A DNA stretch of 64,000 nt from the NCBI GenBank assembly GCA_030248135.1, contig JASANC010001886.1:62001-126000 (forward strand). The letters run 5' to 3'. This document shows, piece after piece, positions 36,801 through 46,100 of this stretch (position 1 is the first letter of the stretch; each line of letters opens with the position of its first letter). The translations under genes and the position numbers were made by a program. The notes beneath the pieces were generated by a model. It was not told the origin of the DNA and did no database searches. It saw nothing but the letters and a program-made list of their open reading frames with translations. This DNA comes from Theristus sp. LFF4_11. Taxonomy: Eukaryota; Nematoda; Chromadorea; Monhysterida; Xyalidae.

Positions 36801-39800
36801 TGGGCAATGGATTTTTTTTATTTTTTGCATACATATAGCATTTTTCAAGGGCTTTCAGAATTACTTAGCAACCCTACTCGGTTCTCGCTTTAAAAGTGCC
36901 TAAACATAGCAAAAACCACAAACTCTTTTAGTTTTTCTCAAATTTTTTCAAGCATAAAACAACATTTTTTGTATAATAATGTTATTACGAAAAATATGCG
37001 CGAGCACAAGAAGAATCGATTGGTTTTTGAATTTTGTTAATAGCTCAAAGCAAAAGCGAGTTAGAGCTATGTTTCTAAAGATCGCTCAAAAAAACGGTTT
37101 TTCCTTGTTTTTGACTATAAAAAAGGGTCAAATTAAAAAACAAATATGATTTTCGAACTCAGCGCATTGAGGCGGTTCGATTGGTGCTAATTTCGTCAAA
37201 ATCTGAGAACTTTTCAAAAACTGTGCCTAGAGGTGTGGAGGTCGGGTCGGTCGACTCAAAAAGCGAGTCTTAAAAGTTCTGTAAAAGCGAACTGATTCTC
37301 GACAAAAAGCGATATGGCAGCTATCATGAAGCAGTATTTGGTGACCCATAGTTATATTTTTAGCTCCGCGTCACTAAATACTGCACACTGCAATGTTGCT
37401 TCATGAATGTCCCTTGTAGTTTCGAATTTCATTTGAAAGACAAAAAATAATGACAAGAAAACGGCTTTAGTTTTGACGACTTTTACAGAACTGTGTCTTT
37501 GCTGTTTCCACTTCCCCGATTTCCTGTATGTTGTTGTGGTTGTGCAGTCAGTGCTACCGAAAACCCATTCGCACAATGCGAACTTCAGATTGTTTTTTTA
37601 TTTTTTTTTGCGATTTTTGATTCATTCACAGCGATACGAGCAACTCTGATGTTGTTAATTTCCGCAGACAAAATCTAGTAGTAAACCGACACATTTATCC
37701 TGAGTTTGGTCTGTTTTGAAGAAAAAAGGTGTCCGGCCAAAATGACGTCATGATCCGGAGAAAATCAACGATACCGAAAGTTTCGTGCTTGTGCATAATA
37801 TGCAGATGTAGACGTGACGTCATGTAAGGTTGGACACGTTCTGATGAATAAACGATACTTCTTTATTGATTCGGTCAAGATTCCACCGGTAGTTTCTTCA
37901 AAAGTAACAACTTTGATACTACACGCGAAAGCAGCCAATCAGTGCACTGCCATGTTTTTCGCAAACTCCCCAGACCGTCTGTAACGAAATGTTGTCCATT
38001 CATTCAACCATAGAATGATCAATTGCAGTACGCTGATTGGTCGCATTTTACTGGTGGAACCAATCAGCGCGACATCCGATTCAGCGACAAAACTGCGATG
38101 ATTTTGGTGTTTATGCCTGTGCACAACAACCCCAAAACAAAAAAAAGCCAAAAAGCTCAAAAAACTATTTTCAATTATTTTTTCAATTTTTCAGTTGCCC
38201 CGTTTGCCGGTACTCGCAGACGCCCGAGCTGACGCCGGAGCACCAGTGCATGGTGTGCAGTCGGCAGACGGACCTGTGGATCTGCCTCATCTGCGGCAAC
38301 ATCGGCTGCGGACGCTACGAGTCCGCCCATGCGTTCGAGTGGGGCAGTTTTTTCTGTCTCAGGGTTTTTGTTTCTTTGTTTGTTTGTAGATTTTTTGTGC
38401 TCGTTCAGTCGGTTATCCAGAAACTCGAGGATACAAAAAAAAAACGCCGGACCGTTGGATATTTCTATTTGTGGGGAAATGCTCGGCTAAGCGTCAGCGA
38501 ATGCCCTGGCAATGAGAAGAGGCCATCTCTTACCCCCTGTATTCAGTGGCCAGCCGCCTGAGGCGAATTTCGATTTCTGTCACTGACCATTGCGACAGTC
38601 GCAATCGGCCGTGAATCTGAACGTGCTAAATGTCGTGTTCTGGGTGATCGGAACGGAGAGGGAAGGGAAACGTGGAGGTGTCTGCTGTTCCATTCACACT
38701 CGCCCTCAATCAATTCCAATGGCCACTCCACTTGTAGCCTGCGTGCAGGCATTTTCGCGCGACGTCGCACACGTTCAGCCTGCAGGTCGGCACGCAACGC
38801 GTCTGGGACTACGCAGGCGACAACTACGTGCATCGGCTGATTCAGACGAAGGGCGACGGGAAGGTCGTCGAGTTTCAGCCGGCCAATCGACAGCCGGAGG
38901 ACGTGAGAATTGGCGTTCTGTTTTTCGATCGAGTGATTGTTTCTTTCGATGTCATTATGCAATTAGCTGATTGGCTGGTACACGCGCGATGCATCTCTTC
39001 CTTACTGTGCAGGCATTATTGTCGTGGAGGCGGAGTCCAGGATAATTGCAAAGAATGTGTGCATCACGAGCTCGCCGACCAATCAGTTAATTGCATATTA
39101 TGTAGTAACAAACTGTACCTTTGAATGCTTTATCAAATGTTTTTGCTGATTTGACAACAATCGGTTCTATTGTGTTGGCTCTGCCACTGCAAGTAGGGAT
39201 GGAAAAAACCGGTTTTCTATATTTTGTGAAAAGAAACCGGTTTCTTTTCACGGTTTTAAAACTGTTTTAAAACAGGACTTTTATCTCGAAAATGGTTTTC
39301 CAGCTTCACAATAATGCTCTGGATTTTGCCAAACACACATATGAGCAAGAAAAGCTGGCTAAAACCTGGGCTTGTCGGTTTTATGACTTTTATTACTCAA
39401 CTGGTTCAAGAGGGGCACATCACTGATGAGGCCACCCCTCTTCTGCATATGATGTTGGCCAGGCCGAAATGCGGAGAACCACCATACAAATTATTGGTTG
39501 ATTTGTGAACAATCATCAACGGTGTTCTAGTCACCAACAGGCATCAGAACTCAATAACACAATTGAGTGGTGGATTCGACGACTGAAAATTCAGATTTTC
39601 TGTTGGTATGAAGCGTTTTTTTTGGCGTGAAAAGAAACCGGTTTCTTTTCATGAAAAAAAGGTTTCTTTTCCGTGCCATCCCTAACTGTAAACAATTGTT
39701 TCTGAACTCCCAGTTTTCACGCGGAGATCTGTTTTTTTCAGTTTTTTTTGTTCATTTTTCAGGATGAAAAACTCGAAGCGGTCACACTCGAATACACGTA

Positions 39801-41419
39801 TCTGTTGACGAATCAGCTTGAATCGCAACGTCAGTATTACGAAGAGAAATTGGCGTCGTATGAGAAACTTGTGCTGGCTCATGTGAGTTTGGAAATTAAA
39901 GAGACACCGTGGTTTTCTTATCCGTGGTTATTATCATTTTTTCTAGACATGTTGAACGTTCGCTGACACACACAAACACACTGGCACACATGTGCAGTAA
40001 TGTGCGCAAGTGTGGAGGTGGAGCCGACGTGACTGACTGTGGGTGTTTGTTACAGTTTGAAATTACCATTTACCTTCAGACAAGAACCTTAGCTGCACAT
40101 AAAGGTGAATAAAGATGGAAAACGCAGCGTTTCAGACTTTCAAACATTATAGGTAATCAGCTGATTGGATGGATGGTGGCCGCATGATGCGTGCATTTTG
40201 TGCAGGACATAGGCTCCGCCTCCACAGCAATGCCTGCACAGATACAAACGCAGCACGTGTGATCACCAACCGATCAGCTGATTGCCTATAATTTAGAGTT
40301 CGACTGTAGTTGCACAGCATTTGTTGCACAGGTTGAAGAGGCGGAGCGTGGCGCGGCGGAGGCTCGGGCGCAGATCGCCGAGAAGCAACGAGATCTAGAA
40401 AAAGCTCACGACGAAAAACGTCAGCTGGAGCGGAAACTGCAACAGCAACAGCAGAAATCACAGAAATTAACCAGTGAACTGCACGATGAGCAACAGTTGA
40501 ACAAGATGCTGAGAGAGGATCAACAGAAATGGACAAATCAGGTGCAGAGCTTGGAGGAGAAACTCAGAGAGACGGTCGCTGCGAAGGAACAGGTGCGCGG
40601 ACGTTTTTTTTCTCCTTTCTCGGAAAAGTCCTAGTTTAAAGGCGTTACATTCGGTTATAACATTTGTTTTTTTGTTGTTGGGATTTTTAGGCGATGTTTT
40701 TAGCCACGGCTAACCCAGAGAAGCGTACAGAACGCCAATGAGTAGGGCGCCCAGCGAGTTTTCTCTGTCATTAAGTGCCTATACACCCCTCGGCGGGGCT
40801 CGATCCCCCGAGCGCACAGACGCACTACCACCAGGCCACGAGGGTGACTGTGGTTGTATAACATAGTGATGTTGTACAATAAGTCATGAAAAAACATACA
40901 CGCATACGTTATTGCTGCAGCGTGTGTAAGCGTATTTGTGTCAGCAGCCGGTGTTTGTGTGTGTTTGTTTGTGATTGTGGCAACAATATTGTGTTTGCGG
41001 TAATGTCTTTAGACTATGAGATTATTTGTTGATCTTTGCTCGGAAAGTTGGTGCACTACAGCTCCTTTCATGGAAATACCTCGCTTATTCCAGACTGTGC
41101 TTCAATTTTTTTCCAAAAAAGCCCATTACCAGTCTGTTTGTTTTAGCAAATTGGCGAGCTCGAAGAGCAACTCCGCGATCTGATGTTTCACTTTGAGGCG
41201 CAAGCAAAATTAGCGACTGAGGCTGAAAAGAGTAATAATGCAAACAAAAACGCGTCCAATTCTGACCAACAGTCTGCTGTTGAATCAGTGGAACACGATC
41301 AAGCAAACCCTGAACATCAGACGGCGATTGTGACGGCGGACGAAATTCAGAACGCGCATCTCGAAATTGGACCCACCGCCGGGCAGAAACCGGGAAAACG
41401 GAAAACAAGGAAGAGATGA
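24755..41419 (+). CDS. BRAP: BRCA1-associated protein (BRAP/BRAP2/IMP), RING + UBP-zinc finger E3 ubiquitin ligase, complete gene span
   Basis: Cytoplasmic E3 ligase; in other animals it is a Ras-responsive modulator of MAPK signalling and a cytoplasmic retention factor. Thirteen exons (24755-24875, 25227-25445, 25784-25894, 26252-26339, 27558-27671, 27999-28230, 29255-29368, 33607-33755, 38195-38338, 38749-38902, 39763-39882, 40332-40592, 41147-41419) sum to 2,100 nt: 699 residues plus stop, all phases matching. Domains: N-terminal VLVRIEL motif, BRAP2 RRM-like domain (about 165-330), C3H2C3 RING (about 348-388), UBP-type zinc finger (about 397-460), coiled coil (about 484-640) and a basic C-terminus (GKRKTRKR). 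Longer than human BRAP (592 aa), mainly through a low-complexity N-terminal insert. Introns hold two giant inverted repeats and several MITEs. Confidence 0.97.
25227..25445 (+). CDS. BRAP: BRAP exon 2, disordered N-terminal region
   Basis: Ser/Ala/Thr-rich, low complexity ([20 protein letters not shown] and on). Starts after gtttttcag in phase 1; ends in phase 1 at GTAATT. Membership rests on phase continuity rather than sequence similarity. Confidence 0.7.
25784..25894 (+). CDS. BRAP: BRAP exon 3
   Basis: Reads [20 protein letters not shown], resembling human HLGRREMTDVIIETMKS. Phase 1 in and out (GTGAAA); joins directly to exon 4 as [17 protein letters not shown]. Confidence 0.82.
26252..26339 (+). 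CDS. BRAP: BRAP exon 4
   Basis: Reads [20 protein letters not shown], matching human ISFFSGNPSVEIVHGIMHLY, the signature at the start of the BRAP2 domain. Ends in phase 2 at GTGAGT. Confidence 0.95.
26393..26552. mobile_element. MITE, CAGCTGATTGG family, near-complete
   Basis: GTCAAGCTCTAAATTATAGG, GAATCAGCTGATTGGTTGG, GCATGCTTTCTGTGCA and the inverted counterparts (TGCACAGAAAGCATGC, CCAACCAATCAGCT). A clear fold-back of about 160 bp in BRAP intron 4. Other copies: 1,713-1,856; 13,467-13,612; 28,247-28,412; 38,956-39,118; 40,139-40,309; 59,979-60,150. Confidence 0.88.
27558..27671 (+). CDS. BRAP: BRAP exon 5
   Basis: Charged, low-complexity segment ([14 protein letters not shown]...[15 protein letters not shown]) between HLYKEN and the RRM-like core. 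Starts after atatttcag in phase 2. The donor at GTGTGT after CA gives phase 2, matching exon 6. Confidence 0.8.
27999..28230 (+). CDS. BRAP: BRAP exon 6, BRAP2 RRM-like domain
   Basis: Reads [20 protein letters not shown], then [20 protein letters not shown] and [11 protein letters not shown], close to human MLCILTVPAAMTSHDLMKFV...IIRDSTPNQYMVLIKF. Ends in phase 0 at GTGTGC. Confidence 0.95.
28247..28412. mobile_element. MITE, CAGCTGATTGG family
   Basis: GGCAATCAGCTGATTGGTTG ... GTCACGTGATGCATGC ... and the inverse, ending near AGTGCGACTGTAG; in BRAP intron 6. Confidence 0.85.
28577..29037. mobile_element. MITE, TACCGTATTACCTCT family
   Basis: TACCGTATTACCTCTAATAA at the left, TTAATAGAGTTAATACGGTA at the right, G-run blocks inside. 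Opposite orientation to the 21,128 copy. In BRAP intron 6. Confidence 0.88.
29255..29368 (+). CDS. BRAP: BRAP exon 7, end of RRM-like domain
   Basis: Reads [20 protein letters not shown] then [14 protein letters not shown], matching human ADADSFYMTCNGRQFNSIEDDVCQLVYV. Phase 0 both ends; followed by a 4.2 kb intron that contains the large fold-back. Confidence 0.95.
30287..30372 (-). ncRNA. tRNA-like (Asp-like anticodon loop) segment in left fold-back arm
   Basis: On the minus strand there is an A-box-like TATAGTGCAGTGGTAACA, a TGTGC-CTGTCA-GCACA hairpin resembling a GUC anticodon arm, and a perfect B box (AGTTCGAAACCC). Acceptor pairing is poor, so it is probably a tRNA-derived SINE head or pseudo-tRNA rather than a working tRNA. 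Confidence 0.5.
32325..32470 (+). repeat. 19-bp tandem repeat in right fold-back arm
   Basis: About eight copies of GCACAGCCCTCAAAGTGGT, one with AATGGTGTA. The mirror position in the left arm (30,735-30,803) has only about three, so the array expanded in one arm after the palindrome formed. Confidence 0.93.
32838..32922 (+). ncRNA. tRNA-like segment in right fold-back arm
   Basis: Inverted duplicate of 30,287-30,372, differing by a few bases (ATAGAGCAGTGG for ATAGTGCAGTGG). The A box, anticodon-like hairpin and B box (AGTTCGAAACCC) are retained. Confidence 0.5.
33607..33755 (+). CDS. BRAP: BRAP exon 8, RING finger first half
   Basis: Reads [20 protein letters not shown] then [18 protein letters not shown]. 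This supplies CxxC, C-x-H-xx-H-xx-C of the C3H2C3 RING; the last CPVC is in exon 9. Starts after cgctttccag... (ttccag) in phase 0 and ends in phase 2. Confidence 0.97.
34425..37229. repeat. Second giant inverted repeat (2.8 kb) in a BRAP intron
   Basis: Begins TAGGCACAGTTTTTGAAAAG and ends with the complement. Arms run about 34,425-35,560 and 35,940-37,229 around a dissimilar centre (about 35,560-35,940). Inside each arm there are degenerate direct repeats of roughly 200 bp (blocks such as AAATTTGGTATCAATCGG and GATACCGTAA). The arms are diverged by point changes, so it is older than the 29,768 fold-back. No coding potential was recognised. Confidence 0.88.
37321..37410. mobile_element. Palindromic mini-MITE copy
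   Basis: ATCATGAAGCAGTATTTGGT ... GCGTCACTAAATACTGC ... GCTTCATGAATG hairpin, right after the second giant inverted repeat, in BRAP intron 8. The rest of the intron to 38,194 shows only AT-rich sequence and small CCAATCAG palindromes near 38,030-38,070. Confidence 0.75.
38195..38338 (+). CDS. BRAP: BRAP exon 9, end of RING and start of UBP zinc finger
   Basis: Completes [18 protein letters not shown] and then [30 protein letters not shown], essentially the vertebrate sequence. The donor GTGGGG is weak but is the only one giving HAFE-HF across the junction (phase 2). Confidence 0.95.
38749..38902 (+). CDS. BRAP: BRAP exon 10, end of UBP zinc finger
   Basis: Reads [20 protein letters not shown] then [20 protein letters not shown]. 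Zinc-binding His residues of the UBP fold are retained. Starts after gcgtgcag; phase 0 out at GTGAGA. Confidence 0.96.
38956..39118. mobile_element. MITE, CAGCTGATTGG family
   Basis: ATGCAATTAGCTGATTGGCT ... GATGCATCTCTTCC ... and the inverse CCAATCAGTTAATTGCAT; in BRAP intron 10. Confidence 0.8.
39194..39684. mobile_element. hAT-like MITE with 8-bp target duplication
   Basis: Ends TAGGGATGG and CCATCCCTA, followed internally by inverted GAAAAGAAACCGGTTTCTTT blocks. Flanked by ACTGCAAG (39,186-39,193) and ACTGTAAA (39,685-39,692), an imperfect 8-bp duplication. TAGGGATGG ends plus 8-bp duplication are typical of hAT elements. A 64-codon open frame inside (39,314-39,508) matches nothing I know. 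Confidence 0.75.
39763..39882 (+). CDS. BRAP: BRAP exon 11, start of coiled coil
   Basis: Reads [20 protein letters not shown] then [10 protein letters not shown], matching human EEKIDALQLEYSYLLTSQLESQRIYWENK. Phase 0 both ends. Confidence 0.96.
40139..40309. mobile_element. MITE, CAGCTGATTGG family
   Basis: ATTATAGGTAATCAGCTGAT ... and the inverse GATCAGCTGATTGCCTATAA, ending TTTAGAGTTCGACTGTAG. Ends only about 20 bp before the acceptor of BRAP exon 12. Confidence 0.85.
40332..40592 (+). CDS. BRAP: BRAP exon 12, coiled coil
   Basis: 87 residues of heptad-rich sequence ([54 protein letters not shown]). Starts after ttgttgcacag; phase 0 both ends (GTGCGC). Confidence 0.95.
40700..40865 (-). 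mobile_element. tRNA-derived SINE
   Basis: Minus strand: CGTGGCCTGGTGGTAGTGCG (A box) and GGGGATCGAGCCCCGCC (B-box arm), then a body (ACTCATTGGCGTTCTGTACG, CTCTGGGTTAGCCGTGGC) shared with 775-855 and 11,850-12,010. Lies in BRAP intron 12. Confidence 0.78.
41147..41419 (+). CDS. BRAP: BRAP terminal exon 13
   Basis: Starts [20 protein letters not shown], the conserved end of the BRAP coiled coil (EIQEQLRDVMFYLETQQ), then an acidic low-complexity stretch and [12 protein letters not shown] before TGA, like human SRKGRSKRGK. Confidence 0.96.
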   Translation, partial: QIGELEEQLRDLMFHFEAQAKLATEAEKSNNANKNASNSDQQSAVESVEHDQANPEHQTAIVTADEIQNAHLEIGPTAGQKPGKRKTRKR

Positions 41420-41512
41420 ATTTTTCTTCGTTTGACTTCTTGATTCGAGTATAATCAATTTTTCACGTGCTGCGACTCGATGCGTGTGTAGACGCAGAAA
41501 GGAAACTAATTT

Positions 41513-42280
41513 CAGTTTTCATGTGACAATTCAAAATCGCTTAAGTGACTCGGCCTTATTTAGGGGACTCGGGTCACTCTGCCAATTTTGAATTCCCGCG
41601 TCGCGCATGAAACTGTTTGCCTATCTATGCGCGCATTGAGTCTCGGGACCAAAATAAAAGATCATGGTTACTTCGGCTTGGTGCAACCAGAAAGGAAGTT
41701 GTAATGTTGTGTTTTTGTCTCCGTAGTTAAGCAATCGTTTTTGCGTGTCCTGCTGTTTGGATGCGTTATTTGAATGGGATGCTCTGATTGGCTGTGCTTT
41801 GTAAGTGTGTACGCAAAAAGTGAACTTTACTCAAGATTCAACTTCAGTGTTTTATTTTTTATCATTTTTCTTTTAGTCAAAAAGTTTGAATTTTTTTTGT
41901 TTTCGTAGTCTCATTATTCATGTCTGTGCTTTGTCTGTCTCACCACAAAATGTGAAACGCATGTTGTGACGCTCAGTTCCTAATGAAAAGTTTTTCGTGT
42001 TCTTCATTAGTCAACGCAGAGTTCATTCATCTTTGAGTCTGTGATAAGTGTAAATAGTATAAAACCATACTTGTGTTATTGACGAATGAATGAACGGATG
42101 TCTAATGAATTTATTGATAGTCAATAAATTGCGATCATACGGCAGTGCATGCACTAAATGATTTATAGGATATAAATTGGCACGACCGGGAATTCAAAAC
42201 TGGTACGGTGATCCGAGCCACCTAAATAAGGCCCAGTCACTTAGGCTGCCTTGAATTTCCGCATCAGGATTGAAACTGGT
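41513..42280. mobile_element. TIR element between the convergent BRAP and gene B 3' ends
   Basis: Inverted ends of about 90 bp (CAGTTTTCATGTGACAATTC ... GGATTGAAACTG, plus AGTGACTCGGCCTTATTTAG and its inverse). A related, reversed fragment is at 57,200-57,365. It contains AATAAA at 41,653-41,658 and 42,123-42,128. No transposase seen. Confidence 0.7.
41653..41658 (+). terminator. Candidate BRAP poly(A) signal (AATAAA)
   Basis: AATAAA 234 bp after the BRAP stop, inside the TIR element 41,513-42,280; a second lies at 42,123-42,128. If used, BRAP 3' end formation depends on an inserted element. Confidence 0.45.
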
Positions 42281-42520
42281 TTTCTTTCTGCGTATGCAAA
42301 CGCATTCAGTCGCAGAACCTAAAAAATTGATGCTAGTTGACTTCGCTTTTTTCTTGTTTCAGAAAAACTGCAATAGTTCGGAGACCCAATCACAAGTGAG
42401 AACATTTTTCGTGTTATTCTGCTTTTTAAGAACGCAGTGTATGACTATGTATCTGTAGGAAATTCATTTTTAAGTCGTGATAAGTGGAGATACAAAATGC
42501 TGGGCGTGTACGAAATGGAT

Positions 42521-42526
42521 TTTATT
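42521..42526 (-). terminator. Candidate gene B poly(A) signal (AATAAA on minus strand)
   Basis: TTTATT on the plus strand, about 380 bp downstream of the gene B stop at 42,908. Nothing else stands out between 42,281 and 42,907. Confidence 0.4.
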
Positions 42527-42907
42527 GGTCGACATTGATTTTAAAAACGTATCAGCAAACCATAAACCAAAAAGTTGGGAATAATCATCCTGTAAAGAGC
42601 GTATAGCTTTAATCATAAACTGCAAAGAAAACCTTAATCCAACTGTAACAACTGTAATAAAAACAAAATAATTCAAAACTGTTAAAAGAGAAAAACAATA
42701 AATAGAACGCAAATTGTGCTGTGTCGCAAAGGAACCGTGGTGACACAAAAGTAGCATGTTTGCTACAAAATTGTGAATGTTGTAGGTAAAGAAATATAAG
42801 GTAATAGTGAAGACCTAGATAGTATCCCATATGGGAAGTTTATCTTAAAAAACCAACACAATCACTGCCTAGCTATAAAAACCATGACCATACTAGATTT
42901 CTGCCGG

Positions 42908-43170
42908 TCAACCAACGGGAAATCGATCATTCGCTGGTGTTGTTGCGGTTACGCTCGCTCTGCGGCATTGTATCGGATGCGGATATGATGGCGTTTGCCA
43001 GCGACCACTGGGCATGCAGAATTCGACCAGGAACGGACGACGCTCCGGCATCAATTCGTACGCATCAGCGCACGTCACCTTCATCTGCGTGTTCGTCGGG
43101 AGGCGGCCGCGCGTTGCGGTCGCGTTATACGAAATTTGCATAGGCCACTCCGCTGCGCGTTTCGCACAGC
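42908..43170 (-). CDS. Gene B exon 10, sushi/CCP domain and C-terminus
   Basis: Four Cys at residues 761, 793, 811 and 828 with W817 (CMPSGRWQTPSYPHPIQC), N-x-T and G in the expected places: the sushi (CCP) signature of complement-type adhesion proteins. Begins after ctttttttag with two bases completing a codon, exactly the phase left by the 46,996 donor. Ends ...DRFPVG TGA. If not part of gene B it would be an orphan exon. Confidence 0.72.
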
Positions 43171-46100
43171 CTAAAAAAAGTTCAACGGCATTACACAAAT
43201 TGAGCGGGTGAAAAGTCTGAAAAGCCACACAAAAACGCGCTTCATCAAGTGCAAAATCGTTTCTTTTTCCTGATCTGTTTTCCGATCTGCAAACCTTTTT
43301 CCATTTTGAGTGTCTGTGCACTCCGCATGCGAACATTTTAAGGGGCATTCATGAAGCAGTATTTAGTGACCGAGTATTATCTTTATTATCTGAAAATGCG
43401 GGAGACGCATATAAAAGGAGGAATATGGCTTTGTGTAAGCAGTGACAGACTTGGCTCGACAACACTTTTCAAGTCTCTGATGTGGTACACACGGATACAA
43501 GTACATAATAGCTATATTTTTGCGCCGCGTTTGTTTTACTGAAAAGCGTAAAAACTTTAATTTTTTTAAATTGTCCTCTTCAGTTCAATCTAAAATCACA
43601 CCATGTGCGAAATTCTGTAAATTCTGTGCAAAAACAGAAAAATCAGAGATTGCAAAACATTGCTGCATGTAGCTTTATCGTTGTTACTAACGTACGCACC
43701 GCTGTGTACACACCAGAACCAGTGACAGAATGGTGTTGTCTGCCGTTGATTTTCACCCTTTTTACCAAACTCTTGTGGCAGGATAAACCGTCTGTCCCGT
43801 GAGTAATTGCCTTTGCCACAGATGGAAACCTTGCGTTCCGATATACCTCTGCGATACACTTTGTCCTGGGCAAAGCAGTGTCAGCGATCCAAAGTCTGAT
43901 CTGATGTTTTGCCCAGACCATAAGATCTGTCTGTGGTAAAACACCTTCGGTAGTTCTGCCTGGTGTCCGTCGCAGTGACGAGCCAGGGGACACCGCGGTA
44001 TGCGTCTACCTGGCGAAACCGCAAACAGCGAACATTATGTATTGATCGTTATTTTAGTGTTTTTAGTGGTCGCTAAATGCCCGAAATACCGCAAATGTGA
44101 AAGTTTCATTTGTCTACAAAGTACGAGGGTTGCCATGTGCAACCGAATTTAATGAATAAACGGCGCAAAAATATGGCTCTTATGTACTTGTATCCGTGTG
44201 TACCACATCAGAGACTTGAAAAGTGTTGTCGAGCCAAGTCTGTCACTGCTTACACAAAGCCATATTCCTCCTTTTATATGCGTCTCCCGCATTTTCAGAT
44301 AATATTCTGACTTTTACATGAGCCGCGAAGGTCGGACCAAATTCACAATTCGTTGGTCACACACATTCTTCTAAACCCCGGAGAACTCAGGTTTTTCATT
44401 TTTCGTTTTTGGGCCGATTTCGCCTATGCTATTTCCACGGCCGATTCGCCCGAAATCGTCACGGTTCAGTACCTAGAATTGCTCACATAAAAAAACTGAC
44501 CCAAAAGCCGTGATCGGCGCAATGAATTACCCTGGACAACACAATTTTCTTGTTTTTCATTTCTGGACCGATTTCGCCAATTTCCACGGCCGATTCGCCC
44601 GAAATCGTCACGATTCGGTATCTAGAATTGCTCACATAAAAAAACTAATCCAAAATCCGTGATCAGCGCATTGAATTACCCTGGAAAACACCGTTTTCTT
44701 GTTTTTCGTTTCTGGACCGATTTCGCCAATTCCACGGCCGATTCGCCCGAAATCGTCACTATTCAGCATTTAGAGTTGCTCACATAATAAAACTAAAAGC
44801 AAATTTGCGATCAGCGCATCGAAGAACCCCGCAATTCATTATTTTCTCATTTTTCCTTCATGGACCGATTTCGCCAAATTCCACGGCCGATTCGCCCGAA
44901 ATCGTCACGATTCAGCATCTAGAGTTGCTCACGTAAGAAAACTAATACAAAATACGTAATCAGCGCATTGAATTCCAACGGACTAGACAAGTTTCCTATT
45001 TTTTGTTTTTGGACCGATTTCGCCAATTTTCACGGCCGATTCGCCCGAAATCGTCACGATTCAGTATATAGAGTGCTCACATAAGAAAACTAATACAAAA
45101 TACGTAATCAGCGCATTGAATTACCCCGGACTACACCACTTTCTCATTTTGTGTTTTTGGACCGATTTCGCCAATTTCCACGGCCGATTCGCCCGAAATC
45201 GTCACGATTCAGTATGTCGAGTTGCTCACATAAGAAAACTAACCCGAAATCCGTGATCAGCGCATTGAATTACCCCGGAATACACCACTTTCTCATTTTT
45301 TGTTTTTGAACCGATTTCGCCAATTTCCACGGCCGATTTGCCCGAAATCGTCACGACTTTGGTTATTTAACAGCTATTCCTCAGATTTTTTTAAAAATAA
45401 AAGTCAAATTCAAACTCTCCGTTGTTGGTTACCCTTAGAAACTTTTTGATTTGTCAAATAACGGGTTGTTACACGCGCAGAAATCGCAAATACACGTCAA
45501 AATAAGCATTTTTCGTAATTTTGTACAAACAAGCTAAATTTTTAGCCTTGAGAAGCATCGGAGAAAAAAATGAATGCGAAATTTGAAAATCCCGAAGATT
45601 TTTACCCTAGAAAATGTTTTTCTCATAACAGTCAGAATTTTATTTATATCACTGAAACTGCGTACACATTTTATGACATGGTCGAAAAAAAGGGGTATAG
45701 AAGAATAAGAAACAGCGAATTCAGAATCGATGTTTTGCGCACACAGCGTGTGTAGAAGATCACCACGAAAAAATTTCTGGTGCACACAGTGTATCTGTGG
45801 ATTGTCTGCCTGTGTGCCGCAGAAAAAAATCTCAGCTCCTTTTATGTTCACAGAGCGAGGCAAAGTAAGTTAGGAATTTACGCGCGAGCGACTGACGGGC
45901 CATATTATGCCTGCATCCGCTGTCCGCTCCGGTCCGCTTCGCTCGCGAATGGGCATGATTATTAAACGTGACCCAATATGCGTTTGCACGCACAGATAGA
46001 GAAAATGTTTCATGGCTGCGCGGCAATTTGAAATCAGCGAAACTTAACGTGTTCTGACGGCAGATTTGTGCAAGAAATTGAGAAAAAAAAACAATTGGAA

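Larger units (their letters stand above)
43377..45960 (+). mobile_element. Composite satellite-bearing repeat unit, copy 2 (satellite B), in gene B intron 9
   Basis: TIR module (43,377-44,309), linker (TTCTGACTTTTACATGAGCC, 44,311-44,385), satellite B (44,385-45,360), then a diverged distal segment (45,640-45,960) with EKKGYRRIRNSEFRI-type frame residues and CCGCTGTCCGCTCCGGTCCG. Sequence resembling 45,950-46,250 also occurs at 56,110-56,345 (CACGCACA...AAAATGTTTCATGGCTGCG). Confidence 0.62.

Noticed and set aside
39314..39508. 64-aa open frame inside the hAT-like MITE
   Set aside because: No transposase motif, and too short to distinguish from chance.
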